Shown here piece after piece: positions 1 through 11,365 of a stretch of DNA of 64,000 nt; position 1 is the first letter of the stretch; every line of letters begins with the position of its first letter. The DNA is taken from assembly GCA_963513935.1 (NCBI GenBank), contig OY740768.1:42898368-42962367 (forward strand). Direction: 5' to 3'. The DNA is from Aphrophora alni (lineage: Eukaryota; Arthropoda; Insecta; Hemiptera; Aphrophoridae). Under the pieces are notes generated by a model. The model had not been told where the DNA came from. It ran no database searches and saw only the letters and a list, made by a program, of their open reading frames with translations. The position numbers were made by a program, and so were the translations under genes.

Positions 1-342
1 ATAAACCTAATGTCCATTTGCTTGCCAATTACAGCTAAGTGGCTGTTTCCTAAACTCAAACTATTGATATCCTTGACAGTGCAAAGCACAAATAAGAATC
101 CATGCACTTGATTGCGCCAAGGCAATCAGAATGTGCATCACCACTCCCAAATGCAACAGACATGAGTACGGCATTCATTCTTTCTCATACCCATAAATGG
201 TTTTAACATCTGGAGAAAATGTTATAGTTGCATCACTCGGTTGTCAAGTGAGGAAACTCTACTTAGGAAAGAGATGTACAGCACAAATAAATACCCTAAG
301 AGAAAGTGAAAGTGTAGGTAATTGTGTAATGTAGATGAACTG
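1..342. repeat. dispersed repeat, copy 1 of 2 (about 340 bp)
   Basis: This segment aligns by eye along its whole length, in the same orientation, with 21181-21524. Shared blocks include CATACCCATAAATGGTT and AGATGTACAGCACAAATAA, separated by substitutions and small indels. The left edge of the window may cut it. No convincing coding frame or terminal repeats are seen in either copy, so the class of element is unknown; an old non-autonomous transposon or the 3' part of a retroelement would fit. Confidence 0.7.
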
Positions 343-805
343 TATCTCAAAAATTGTAAGCCGATTGACTTGGGAAATGTTCCGACTGATTGAGTCCAGT
401 TTCATAAAAAGTGAATACCAAGATATGACTTAGGTAAAGTGAAAACGTCACAATAACAACATTTCTATAAACAATATTATTTTGTTTGAATTTGTTAAAT
501 ATTTAAGTTTAGAAGATACAAGACTTCTTTCTTCTAATTTACAGATACTTAGGTAAAATTTTTAGGTTAAGCTGTTTCTTTGTTTTTCTCAAATACATAA
601 TTGTCCAAAAAAGATTTTTTAAACAAATTATTTAAGAACATCTGTTTTGTTAGAGTCACCGGAGTTTGCGAATGTTGAAATACAGCAGTCAGGTAAAAGT
701 TCACAACTCGAGCTTATTTTTTCATAAAACTACTTACATTAAAAAAATAATAAAATTTTTTGTAACGCATCTTGTTACAAATGATGCCTAATGTGGTTTT
801 TAACG
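343..805. other. AT-rich noncoding stretch
   Basis: I see no gene. Near its right end (about 755-815) two short repeats of the type AACGC-TCTTGTTAC lie next to the start of the non-LTR fragment. A weakly similar phrase (GTTACAAA-TGA-GCC) recurs near 37743. Nothing else can be supported. Confidence 0.5.
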
Positions 806-1173
806 CTTCTTGTTACATAATACAACCATGTGCAAGTGGGTGGGGGACATGTTAAATGGGAGGACAGTTGTAGTTAAATTAGTGGGCGAGGAGCTGGAGG
901 CTAAGGTCACCAGAGGTTGTCCACAGGGGGGGGGGAGTTCTCTCTCCCCTTCTGTGGTGCTGATGGCTGATACACTTCTGGACTTTCTCTCATCGGAGGG
1001 TTACTATACCCAAGGATATGCAGACGATGTGGTGGTGCTTATCCAAGATGGTTTGGGAATACAGTGGTAGATCTCATGAAAAGAGCTCTATAACCTCATA
1101 CCAAACTAACCTGGAATTCATACTTGAGGCGCACTATGGAAAGAGCCAACAAATTGTTAATGGCACAAAGAAG
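806..1173 (+). pseudogene. non-LTR retrotransposon reverse transcriptase fragment (5' part of a split element)
   Basis: The frame starting at 810 carries the reverse transcriptase signature: an RGCPQGG block followed by a serine/leucine-rich LSP-type segment, then the catalytic YADD box at about residues 70-73. Order and spacing match the R1/Jockey-like non-LTR group. An extra G run (933-940) inserts residues after PQGG. After the YADD box the frame breaks, part of the thumb is missing, and the last readable piece resembles the region before the C-terminal domain. The copy then stops abruptly at the left end of the LTR element. The same element resumes at 9370-9373 on the other side, so this is one dead copy split by a later insertion. 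Confidence 0.8.
1170..1173. repeat. target-site duplication GAAG, left copy
   Basis: The four bases GAAG directly before the 5' LTR are repeated directly after the 3' LTR at 9370-9373. A 4-bp duplication is usual for Ty3/gypsy-type and some BEL-type integrases. Confidence 0.75.
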
Positions 1174-1371
1174 TGTGGCCCAGCCAAGGAGCCCACCAAA
1201 CCAAAATCGTAATAATAATAAATTAGAATATATTGAAAAGGGATTTTAATTATTAAAATATGAATTGCACTTGCAATTTTGATGAGCAGTGCAATATGAC
1301 GTAGAAGAAGGGGAGGGGAGAGACGAGGAGTGGAGGTCTTGAGCTAGCAAGCCGACAGTCTTGTCCGGAGA

Positions 1372-1582
1372 GTCTTGTCCGAGAGCCGCTAGACGGAAGA
1401 CCGCCACGGGACGAGGTCAGTCCATTTTTCGGCCACGTGCTATTAAATTCATCGGTATGCTTTTCGGCCACTTTTAAGGCCTAGTCTTACCGTTATGTCT
1501 TTCTCTTAAAAATTATAATCAATTTCTGTTTTGTAATTCGGCATATAATAAATATAATATTTAATTTCACTGGTTGCGTGCG
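1372..1582 (+). repeat. LTR-internal 211-bp repeat, unit 1
   Basis: It starts GTCTTGTCCGAGAGCCGC and ends CTGGTTGCGTGCG. It is repeated at 1611-1821 after a 28-bp spacer with only a handful of differences. Both units are also present in the 3' LTR at 8805-9015 and 9044-9254, so the duplication predates this insertion and belongs to the family. Confidence 0.85.
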
Positions 1583-1610
1583 AGTCAGTCTTGTCTGGAG
1601 TCTGGCGCGA

Positions 1611-1821
1611 GTCTTGTCCGAGAGCCGCTAGACGGAAGACCGCCACGGGACGAGGTCAGTCCATTTTTCGGCCACGTGCTATTAAATTCATCGGTATGCT
1701 TTTCGGCCACTTTTAAGGCTTAGTCTTACCGTTATGTCTTTCTCTTAAATTATAATCAAATTCTGTATTCTTTAATTCGGCATATAATAAATATAATATT
1801 TAATTTCACTGGTTGCGTGCG
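1611..1821 (+). repeat. LTR-internal 211-bp repeat, unit 2
   Basis: This is the second copy of the 211-bp unit. If the unit holds the promoter or the RNA-processing signal, each LTR has two of them; which one is used cannot be told from sequence. Confidence 0.85.
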
Positions 1822-1938
1822 TTCATTAGCGTCCTAACCCGACTCCTTGGCCCATCCTGACAAGATTCGGCTAAGTGTACGCGGTCTCCAGCCAGCCGGA
1901 GCTTCCAGCTGGTCAAAAGAAGTGGAGACGGTCACAAC

Positions 1939-1995
1939 TGGTGTCAGAAGTGGGATTGGAAAAATCGAGGTCACAACTGGTGTCAGAAGTGGGAT
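1939..1995 (+). promoter_or_regulatory. duplicated tRNA-Leu-type primer-binding site
   Basis: Two bases after the LTR end, TGGTGTCAGAAGTGGGAT matches, with one difference as far as I can judge, the complement of a tRNA-Leu 3' end. The last 7 bp of the LTR plus this site are repeated 39 bp downstream (1930-1956 and 1969-1995), so two candidate primer sites are present. The tRNA assignment is from memory of the family pattern. Confidence 0.6.
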
Positions 1996-4900
1996 CCGAC
2001 CGTCTCTGTTTTGGGAGAGGACATCGAACGCAACTCAGGTAAGGAATTACAAATATTTATTTGAATTTTAACTAATTTTAACGATCTAAATTATATTTAA
2101 AAAAAAAAGACAGAAAATTTAAATTCCTCTATTTTTAAATTAAATACATTTCACTGACCTCGTCCCAAAAATACAAAAAAACACCCAAAAAGACAAATTT
2201 TTTTTTTAAAGTTTAAATTTACAAAATTTGTTTTTTCCAAACGTATGAAGGATTAGAAATCGTTCATAAGGGGAAAGGCGTATCAAGGAAATTTTTTCTG
2301 AAAAAAAGGAAAATTTTCCATGATTCAGGACAAATCCCCGAAAACTCAAAAATTTTGGAAAACTCAAAAACTCATTAGGCAATAATTTAAGTAATAATTT
2401 GGTAGATTAAATTTATTTAGTTATTTATTTAGTTAAGTTGAAAAAAAAGGCAAGATTGTAAAGAGAGTTAGATATTTTGATTGTTTAAGATTGCTAGAAG
2501 TCTAAAAATATTAAAAGTTTTTGTTTTAAATGATAAAATAATAATAGATTGGAGTAATGGATATAAAATAATTTCACTAAATGGGTAATAAAGTTAAAAT
2601 ATTAAAGTTTTTGTTTTGAGTTTTTTAATATAAAGAATAAGTAATATAATGTAAAGTAATTTGAAGTAGGTTTTATAAGTTTGAGGGTGAATAATTGTAA
2701 ATTGAGTTAAATAAAGAATAATAAGTAAGTTTGAAGATAAAATGTTTTAGATAAATAATTTGATTAAAAAGATTGATTATGTTTAGCGAAAATAAGGTGA
2801 TTTGCGGGGACAATAATTAAAAGCAGATTTTGATGAAATAGTTAAGATTTTTTTTTTAGGTAATATGAGGAGATTTTTCAAAGAAAATAATGAAATGAGA
2901 ATTTTTAAGATTAATGAAGGAGATATTTTTTATAAAGTTTACAAGAATATTGAAAAGTGGTATCAAAGAGAGAAATAAGTCTATAAGGAGGTTTTTTCTG
3001 TGAAAAAGGTAATTTGATTGCATTAAGAGTTAGTTTTTAAGTTAAGAAGAATTTTTTTTTATGATCTACGCTGAAATGATGATGATATGCGACGAATTAT
3101 TGAGGTTTAAATGAGGTTTTTAATGATTTCTACGAGGAAATATTTTTTAATGCGACGAAATATGTTAGTGACCTAAGGGGCTACATATAAATAATTAAGG
3201 AAGTTTTTTTATTAAGGAGTTAATGCAATCTAGTTATTAAGTTATAGAGAGCCCCTAATGAGATGAGTTTTGAAATAAGATACTATGGAGGCAATATGAT
3301 TGTTGAAGTTTATTGAAGGTAATAAGATGATTTTTTTTATGTATTTTAAAGAAGAATAAGTAATATTGTAATTTGATGCGTTTGTAATTTGATAATGAAG
3401 TTTTTAATGTTTTATTAGATTTGTGGAAGAAATTTTATGTGTTGTCCCAGCAAGAAAAATAAGTAATTTGAGAATTTTTGAATAAAAGGAAGATAAATGA
3501 GTAATAATAACTTAAGTAATAAATTTTTGGGTGAATGATAAGATAGGTTTTTAAAAAATGAAATGCGATTTGGATGGGGTAGATAACACAATTAAGTGAT
3601 AAAATGTAATTTTAAATATTAATTAAGAGATTTTTAAATTATAAAATAAGAAATGAAAATTGTTAATTCTAAAAAATATAATTGGTAACTAGAAGGTCTA
3701 TGGAATAGTTTGATGCAGACTTGGTCAAAAAGAAATAGAGATAATCCGTTTATGGATATAGTTAATTAAAAAAGTTTTAGTAAAATTTGGAGAAGTAATA
3801 TGAGTTGACCTAGTAATAAACAGTATGATTGAATTAAAGTTAATTGGAGATCAGATTTTTTAATAAAAAAGGTATGAATTAAAGCAATAATTTTTTTAAG
3901 TATGTTAAGGAACTAAGATAGTAGTAATAAGATAAGAATGTGCAACCAATTAGGGTTTTAGCGCGTAAGATTTGACCGAATATTTTAATATATTTAAATT
4001 GAAATAAAGCATGTGGTCGATTTTTAACTCACTCAATGACGATTTTTAACTCCCTTAATGACGATTTTCAACTACCTTTAATTACGCTTCCAAGTTCCAA
4101 AATTTCAGATAGGCCTAAAAGGGGTACCGAAATTTCCCACAAAATTAAAAGACTATGTATTAACATAGACACAAACCATAGATTTTGGTTCTGTTCTGTT
4201 TGTCTTTAAAAACAAACTTAATTAATTCATTAATAGTATTATTCATAAAATAACGGGACATCCTGTACATGACATCGGTAAGTGTGGCATATCAATGGAT
4301 ATGCCTGTAATCGAACTTTTTTTTTTATCTCACATATATAATTTAATAAAGGTAAATAGGAATATTGGCAGTAAAAACGGAATTTTTTTTATACATAATA
4401 ATCGTACAATGGAAAAAAACTGTCACATCAAAGATGAACTCGGTTGACTTCGAAATAAGGCAACATTCCACAGCTAAGAGATTGAGTTACGACGCGTCAG
4501 CAATACGTGCCTAACTTCGCAACATATGGCACAAAGTACAAAGTACTTGTCGACTGAAATATTTTGCAAACAAAATATATTTTGCAACGTATGGAAACGA
4601 TGTTGATGAACTCGCGGTGAACAAAACTGCTTACGCGTATCCGAATACAAAGTTTGATCACGCGTAGCATTAAAAAAAATATAGACTAATAATAATAATA
4701 GCTGACGGAGGCGTAATAATAATAAAATGAAATAAAATACTAGTGATTTTTAAATTTTCATATAATAACTTGTAAACGGAACTAGACTTACAGGAAGCCC
4801 TGTATATATAAACATTTAAGCGACATATCACAAATTAGGCCATGAAAAATGGAGATCTTATTATGTAATAGAGTAAAAATGTCTATATAACAACCTGATA

Positions 4901-7900
4901 GGACGAAATTAAATACATTTTTATCATTATAAAACTTAATGTAGAATCGGAACTATTAATTAATTCAAGCAAAGTAAAATATCAAGCTTTAGTCAAGGCA
5001 GACATAGCGGTTCAAGCCTGAAACGATAAGAATTTCAGCTGACACAGCCTGAGGCTGACAGCTTGTTTGTTGTTATTGACTAGGCCTACATCAACATCTA
5101 GCCTCCATGCAAGGTCCGGCATTTACAGTTTATTCCACTTACAAAACTTTGCACTTCAATAATAAAATTAGGATTGGACATTTCATAATTAATCGGTTAG
5201 AGTACAGAATGATCACAAATAATGATGGCAACCTTTTTATTTAATACAAAATATATTATAAATTTTGATAGGTGAATCTGTACTGAGGAGGGGTTAGGTC
5301 TGGGTTGAACATGTTCTGTGGGCCGCATTGCAATGAGACTTAGGTATAGTCCTCGTCGAGTTCATACCTTCATTTAGCATGGCGTTTTGGACATGAACGG
5401 CTCAGATGTGATCCGTTTTTGGGATGTAGTTCACCTAGATAATTTTTTTTTGAAGAAAAAATAAAAACAATATTCTCAAATTACCTAATAAATATTAATT
5501 TTTTTTTGTATACATATCCTCTAGAAATCAGAACAGTGAACGATTCTGACGGAGATTTTTTTAAAAAAAAGTAAAACGTCTCTGAGGATATGTGTTAAAT
5601 AAATTAGAATAAGATAGTATGAATGTGAGTGTTTGTTAGTGTGAGACAATTATTCCTATCACCTCGTAACCAATACGTACGGAAGTCTTAAATGGGGTAG
5701 ACGTTTACTTCCGAAAATTTCATATTTATAAGGGATCTTGTAAACATACGTTTAAAATAAGTTTAAAAAAAAAAAAAAAAAACAAACGTCACTATTATAG
5801 CCCAAAGGCGATGCCATTATGCAAACGGCCGGTTGCATCTTTTGTTTTCCTAAGGCGCCTAAGCCGACTCTAAAATACTTTCTCTATTTTTTTCATACTT
5901 CCAGGCATCGATTTTTGGGTTATTTTCATGATGATTTAGGTATTATGTACGGCCACGGACAAAAGTTTATGCGTTACGAGATGATATGAGAATATGAGTG
6001 ATTGTAGATTGCATGAATGATAATTTGTAAGTTTAAAAACATAATTGCTTTGTTAAATAAAAGAAGTGAAAAATACGTGGTAAGGATTAGTTTATATTGA
6101 TCAATTTATAAATAATGAAAGAGGCTATAGTATCAAAGTTGAAGAATAAGGCTTTATAGGTTTTTTTATAGGAAAGGAGTAATTAGTTGTATTAAGAGGT
6201 TATAATGATGATTTTTTTTTATGGTTATTTATGAAATGCTTCGATGAAATAATATGCTACGGTGATAATCTACGAGATATATATGATAAATAATGTTCTA
6301 CGAGTATTTATAAAGAAAAATAAATAACGACGATTCTACGGCAGAAACAAAGAGTTCTGCAAATAATAATAATTTTTTTTTACGACGAAATATATGACGA
6401 TTTTTATAAATAAATAAAGTTTTGAGGTTAATACAACGAAGTTATGCATTTTGTGAAAGGCCTAAAAAGGAAAATTTTAACATGAGATACTATAGTTTAA
6501 TGATTATAAGTAAAATTAATGTAAAGCCATAGATAGTTTTTTTTCTTGAAAGAAGTAATATAATTTTTGTTGTAGTTAATAAATGGATATAGTTATAGCT
6601 AATTAAAAAAAAACGATAGGAGAATATGAGTGATTGTAGGTTGCATAAATGATAATTTGTATGAATGGATAATTTAATTTAGCTATGGATTATTTAATTT
6701 AGCTTTATTAGGCTGCCGGAAAAATACGGTGTACATTACTATTAATTTTTTTTAAACGGGACATTGTAGAAATTTAAAATAGCATAAGACTATAGTACCT
6801 ATATAGAAAAAAATAATAATAATAAATTTTTTTTTTAATAATTGAAATTAACACTCTCTTTGTGTGTTTAGAGATGGAAGGGGACATGTCGGCACTGGAG
6901 AACCAGTCAGTGACCTTCAAAGTACTGCTTCACCGACATCAAATGCATAAATAATTTTTTTTTCAAAACCAGTTTAATTTTACACTTCTATCATAAACAA
7001 GTTAATGGTCTATTCCAACATCGGAACGAATGGTAAGTATTAACTTACTTTAAAGCAAAAACTTAACTAGGTCTTACATTTTTTACAGGTAACGCTGGAA
7101 CTTTCAAAACCAACGTTGGAACCAGCATCATCAACACTCAACAACCAGCATCATCAACACTCAACAACCAGCATCATCAACACTCAACACCAGCGCCTCA
7201 ACACCTATACACCACTTGGAAAAAAAAAAACGCGAATAATTATGTTCTTACCTGTTTTATTGTAATCCTTTTTTTTTTAAATTATGTATAACTAATTCAA
7301 ATTTTTTTTTTTTACTAATTTATTTTTGGAAATGACCATTCAACTTTAAAACAATTTTTTTTTAATATACTAAAGCAAATGTAATTTTATATTGTAAAAG
7401 AAAAGACATAATGGTGTACAATAATTAATTATGGGACGCGCATGAATGGAATATTATGTTTTATAAGAATTTTTTTTTAAGCAAGTGATAGTTGCAAATT
7501 AAAAAAATAAATAAATAATAATAATAATAATGATAATAATAATAAATAAATAAATAAAAGATAGTTAACAATCTGTAAAGAGGAATTATGATTTTACTTA
7601 AGAAAAAATTTTAATAACGGGATCATGGGACACGAAATGAGAATTCAGTTAGAAAAACAAGGGGGAAGTATAATATTATAAATATTTATTTTTATGTTCG
7701 CAACCAAAATGTTGTGAACGCATCTGGGGTCATGAGAAAGTGTGCTTCTGTTATAATTAAGTTACTATTTCACAGTAGAAGTTTTTTTCTTTTTCTCTTC
7801 TTCTCTCTTAGGATAACACCATGGTAGATTTCGGGGGCGGGTCTGTAGTGGGGGAATAAATGTAAAGATGTCACCATCATGCCAGCAACAGTTGTTATAG

Positions 7901-8609
7901 AGGCCTAGTGCCTTTGTCAAAAAGGACAAGGCACGGAAGGGACCCAAAGGGTGCCCTTCAATTGTTAACAAACCAAACATCAATTTAGAGTAACAGCAAA
8001 GTGCTGTAAGGTTGCCCATGCAGAAACCGAGCATCCCCACAATGAAGCCATGGTGATTTTTAATCAAACAACAGATACATTTTGAATACATCATTTAAGT
8101 CTGAATAAAATATTGAAATTTTAATGATTGTAAGCAAAGCAATCAAAGGAAAGTAACAGAAGAACATTTCTCTCTTTAAGACCGCAGATGCGCACCCAGG
8201 GTGGTAAAACACAACAAAATTTTATTTTGGTTTTCGTTTTTTTGATTCAAGGGGGGTAAATACAGTGTAAAATTTTTTAAAAAAATGCCTAAATGGACAC
8301 TCATTTCGTTTTACATCAATCAATTTTTATAATAAGATGGGGTAATAGTAGCTAGGAGACTATATTGTCTTCACCTATTTGCAGATTGCTAACTGATTTC
8401 AAAATTTTAATTAAGGCGCATGGGGACTTTGAAAGCATTTGGCAGCAATGAATTGACCTCACGTTCGTATTTTCTCTTTCTTCTTTCAAAATTTAAGGAA
8501 ATCTTGTAGTATATTTTTGGCGATTTTTAAAATTTATTTTTTCTTATGAGTGGAGCGTCACATTAGCCACCACTTTACAGCGAGCCAAGTGGTGCGGCTC
8601 GAATTGTAT
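1996..8609 (+). other. noncoding interior of the LTR element
   Basis: The interior is low-complexity and AT-rich, with many short T and A runs. From about 2400 to 3950, and again about 5980-6700, the plus strand has far more G than C; 2578-2786 contains no C at all. A stretch around 2935-3200 resembles 6110-6400 (blocks such as TATCAAAG and GTATTAAGAG). A roughly 40-bp phrase at 5989-6031 recurs at 6620-6662. Three units of about 24 bp (CAGCATCATCAACACTC) lie at 7130-7190. An imperfect hairpin (ACATATCCTC and GAGGATATGT) spans about 5513-5594. No protein-coding signature was found in either strand. Confidence 0.6.
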
Positions 8610-8620
8610 GGAGGGGGTGA
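8610..8620 (+). promoter_or_regulatory. polypurine tract
   Basis: The purine-rich GGAGGGGGTGA lies directly against the first TG of the 3' LTR. This is where the plus-strand primer of an LTR retrotransposon is expected. Confidence 0.65.
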
Positions 8621-9369
8621 TGTGGCCCAGCCAAGGAGCCCACCAAACCAAAATCGTAATAATAATAAATTAGAATATATTGAAAAGGGATTTTAATTAT
8701 TAAAATATGAATTGCACTTGCGATTTTGATGAGCAGTGCAATATGACGTAGAAGAAGGGGAGGGGAGAGACGAGGAGTGGAGGTCTTGAGCTAGCGAGCC
8801 GACAGTCTTGTCCGAGAGCCGCTAGACGGAAGACCGCCACGGGACGAGGTCAGTCCATTTTTCGGCCACGTGCTATTAAATTCATCGGTATGCTTTTCGG
8901 CCACTTTTAAGGCCTAGTCTTACCGTTATGTCTTTCTCTTAAAAATTATAATCAATTTCTGTTTTGTAATTCGGCATATAATAAATATAATATTTAATTT
9001 CACTGGTTGCGTGCGAGTCAGTCTTGTCTGGAGTCTGGCGCGAGTCTTGTCCGAGAGCCGCTAGACGGAAGACCGCCACGGGACGAGGTCAGTCCATTTT
9101 TCGGCCACGTGCTATTAAATTTATCGGTATGCTTTTCGGCCACTTTTAAGGCTTAGTCTTACCGTTATGTCTTTCTCTTAAATTATAATCAAATTCTGTA
9201 TTCTTTAATTCGGCATATAATAAATATAATATTTAATTTCACTGGTTGCGTGCGTTCATTAGCGTCCTAACCCGACTCCTTGGCCCATCCTGACAAGATT
9301 CGGCTAAGTGTACGCGGTCTCCAGCCAGCCGGAGCTTCCAGCTGGTCAAAAGAAGTGGAGACGGTCACA
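8621..9369 (+). repeat. 3' long terminal repeat
   Basis: This is a 749-bp copy of the 5' LTR (1174-1936), shorter by one 14-bp repeat unit. It contains the two 211-bp units at 8805-9015 and 9044-9254 and is followed by the target duplicate GAAG at 9370-9373. Confidence 0.9.
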
Positions 9370-10000
9370 GAAGGATAGTAGGCAGAACTTGTGGACTAGA
9401 CCAGCAATCATGAGATACATCTACACTGGATGAGATAAGACCTATGATGTACGTGGTATGGGGCGGTAGTGTGGTGGGTTGGGACTGAGCGGAGACCGGC
9501 CAAAACCACTCTGACTACAGTTCAGAGGCTAGCATGTCTGTGTACTACCGGAGCCATGATCACTACACCAACTGCTCCAATAGAAATAATACTTGGGCTT
9601 CCACCCATTGACCTGTTTATAATGACAGAAGCAAGAAAAGCAGTCTACAGGCTGAGGTGCAGTGGCGTCTGGAGAAACTCACATATGGGGCATGCCAGAA
9701 TTACAGAAATTATTGGCTGATACTATGTATGGATACCGATAAGGTAGACACCAGATACTCATTTTTAAGACTTTTTAAAGCCGAGATGACATGAAGGGAT
9801 GAAAATCAAGTTCTAGATGAAACCTGTTGTGGTACACCGATGGTTAAAAAACTAAGGAAGGGTATATAGGCTGAGACTGGGATAGTTTCCCTTGGGACAG
9901 TATGCCACAGTTTTTGAGGCCGAGATTATATCCATAAATGACTGTATGACAATCTAGTTTAAAAGGGCTCTGCTCCGGAGTTCGTGGGACCAGAGCCAGC
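9370..10000 (+). pseudogene. non-LTR retrotransposon, C-terminal part and RNase H remnant
   Basis: The copy resumes right after the LTR element. The frame 9469-9720 holds the classic post-RT region of R1/Jockey-like elements: TTVQRLACLCTTGAM, then TTPTAPIEIILGLPPIDL, then an EARKAVYRL helix. About 9826-9950 gives a degraded RNase H start: a WYTDG-like motif, then a PLGQYATVFEAE-like stretch. Several stop codons and frame changes show it is dead. Together with 806-1173 it formed one ORF2 before the LTR insertion. Confidence 0.75.
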
Positions 10001-10808
10001 AGTAGGAATATCCATATGCTTGTCCAAGATGGCCATAAATAGATGGGTTCATACAAAACACCAGCAAAGATGAGGAAGCCTTTAGTGGCACTCCTATAGT
10101 AAATCATTACATAAGGACATCCCTACAGGTAATCCTGAAAGGACAATAATGATCCAAGGTAGGGGACAACTAAGACAAAGCACGGGACACTGTGGTCTGA
10201 GAACGTACTTGTTTGATATTGACCGTGTTTGATATCTTCTGCTAATTGAGTGAAGTAAAATAATAGATCGGTAATTTTCTTGTATAGACATGATACAGGT
10301 GATCTCTTTGTCAATAAAGCAATTCAAAAGGCAAGTGCCTGCAATTACTTGCCCATACAAACTATACAGGTAAAGTGTAGTGAGAGTAAAGGTGTATCTT
10401 TCATAAGCATTTAGGATCGAAAAGTTTTAAAAATGAACTGTTTTATGGACTCAACTTGTGGATCTAAATTATATTATATTATACACTACAGTCTCGGCTG
10501 GATAAATGGGAGCCAGATAGTCCTGAGTCTACTGTACATGAAATCCAAATGTTTTCATATTTAATCATAAGGTCTTTTTATGATAACAATTGCATAGCTT
10601 CATTTCCTAAACATGAATTAACAATGTACAATCAAAACAATGAAGTAAGTTACATAATATGCAATGATGTATAAAGATATACATTTTTCAATCATTCTAT
10701 ATCAAATGTATTTGGTCATAAATGAGTCAGCAAAAATATTTTAAAGATAAATTAAAGTAAAATTAATATTACAAATTAAGTCCACCACTAGTCCTATGTT
10801 TAACTTAC
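10001..10808. other. intronic or 3' flank of TBRG1, no exon recognised
   Basis: The stretch probably includes the decayed tail of the non-LTR element up to about 10110, then unique AT-rich sequence. I looked on the minus strand for a phase-0 exon following the donor at 10808. A possible acceptor near 10361 opens only a short, unrelated reading frame. No terminal TBRG1 exon can be supported here. Confidence 0.4.
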
Positions 10809-11040
10809 CTCAAATTTGGTCCAAACATAACCATGACATTTACGCACACCTGGGCAACTCTGAATTAGATGATGAATTGTTGGATGTGAGAGACCAAAGA
10901 AATCAGCACCCTTCCCACGAGTACTGACTACTTCAGATCCCAAACATTGGTTGATCATAGAGAGCAGCATGGAGTGACAATGATCGAGTGACTTACTTAC
11001 TAATGGAACATCTAAGTCTGTGTCCGCCACAATCTCAAAC
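10809..11040 (-). CDS. TBRG1: TBRG1 exon 6 (FYRC)
   Basis: It encodes FEIVADTDLDVPLVSKSL, a helical segment, then GADFFGLSHPTIHHLIQSCP and GVRKCHGYVWTKFE. This is the FYRC module, and the ADFFG-SHP-IQSCPG pattern distinguishes TBRG1 from KMT2. It ends in phase 0 at GAG followed by GTAAGT, so at least one more exon must follow; none was found in the window. Confidence 0.9.
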
Positions 11041-11316
11041 CTAAACACAATTTTAGAAATAACCATAATCATTATAATTCATATAGTTTTGAATAAAATA
11101 TAATCATATTTATTTCTTGATTATGATTGATTGTGCCATCATATCTTCTTTCTTCGGATATTAAGAACAAATAATCTATGATTTATTCTATTAAGCTAAA
11201 AATAAAACTATTATTTGGATAGATATTAATTAAGTCAGTATGAAATGCCAGGTTATTGAATAAATTCTTAATACAGATTAATATTTAATGAGATTTAGAA
11301 TGATGTAAATATTAAT

Positions 11317-11365
<49 letters not shown>

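Larger units (their letters stand above)
1174..1936 (+). repeat. 5' long terminal repeat
   Basis: It begins TGTGGCCCAGCCAAGG and ends GGTCACA, and matches 8621-9369 nearly base for base. Relative to the 3' LTR it has a 14-bp duplication near 1358-1371 (the TCTTGTCCGGAGAG area) and about three substitutions. Two 211-bp internal repeats (1372-1582 and 1611-1821) make up over half of it. Confidence 0.9.
1174..9369 (+). mobile_element. LTR retrotransposon without coding capacity (LARD-like), 8.2 kb
   Basis: Two long terminal repeats, 763 and 749 bp, begin TG and end CA. They flank about 6.7 kb of internal sequence, with a GAAG target duplication outside. A primer-binding site resembling the 3' end of tRNA-Leu follows the 5' LTR, and a purine tract (8610-8620) precedes the 3' LTR, so all cis-acting parts of a retrotransposon are present. 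The interior has no frame longer than about 110 codons and no gag, protease, RT, RNase H or integrase motif that I can see. That makes it a large retrotransposon derivative that must have been mobilised by another element's proteins. The LTRs differ by about three substitutions and one 14-bp indel, so the insertion is recent. It is nested in a decayed non-LTR element, probably within or just past the 3' end of TBRG1. Confidence 0.85.

Noticed and set aside
7765..8094. 109-codon minus-strand frame in the LTR element
   Set aside because: Antisense to the element, no retroelement motif; the lysine/glutamate end comes from a CTT-rich run.
10094..10360. possible last TBRG1 exon after an acceptor near 10361 (minus strand)
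   Set aside because: The frame is in phase but stops after about 16 codons and shows none of the expected residues after the FYRC end.
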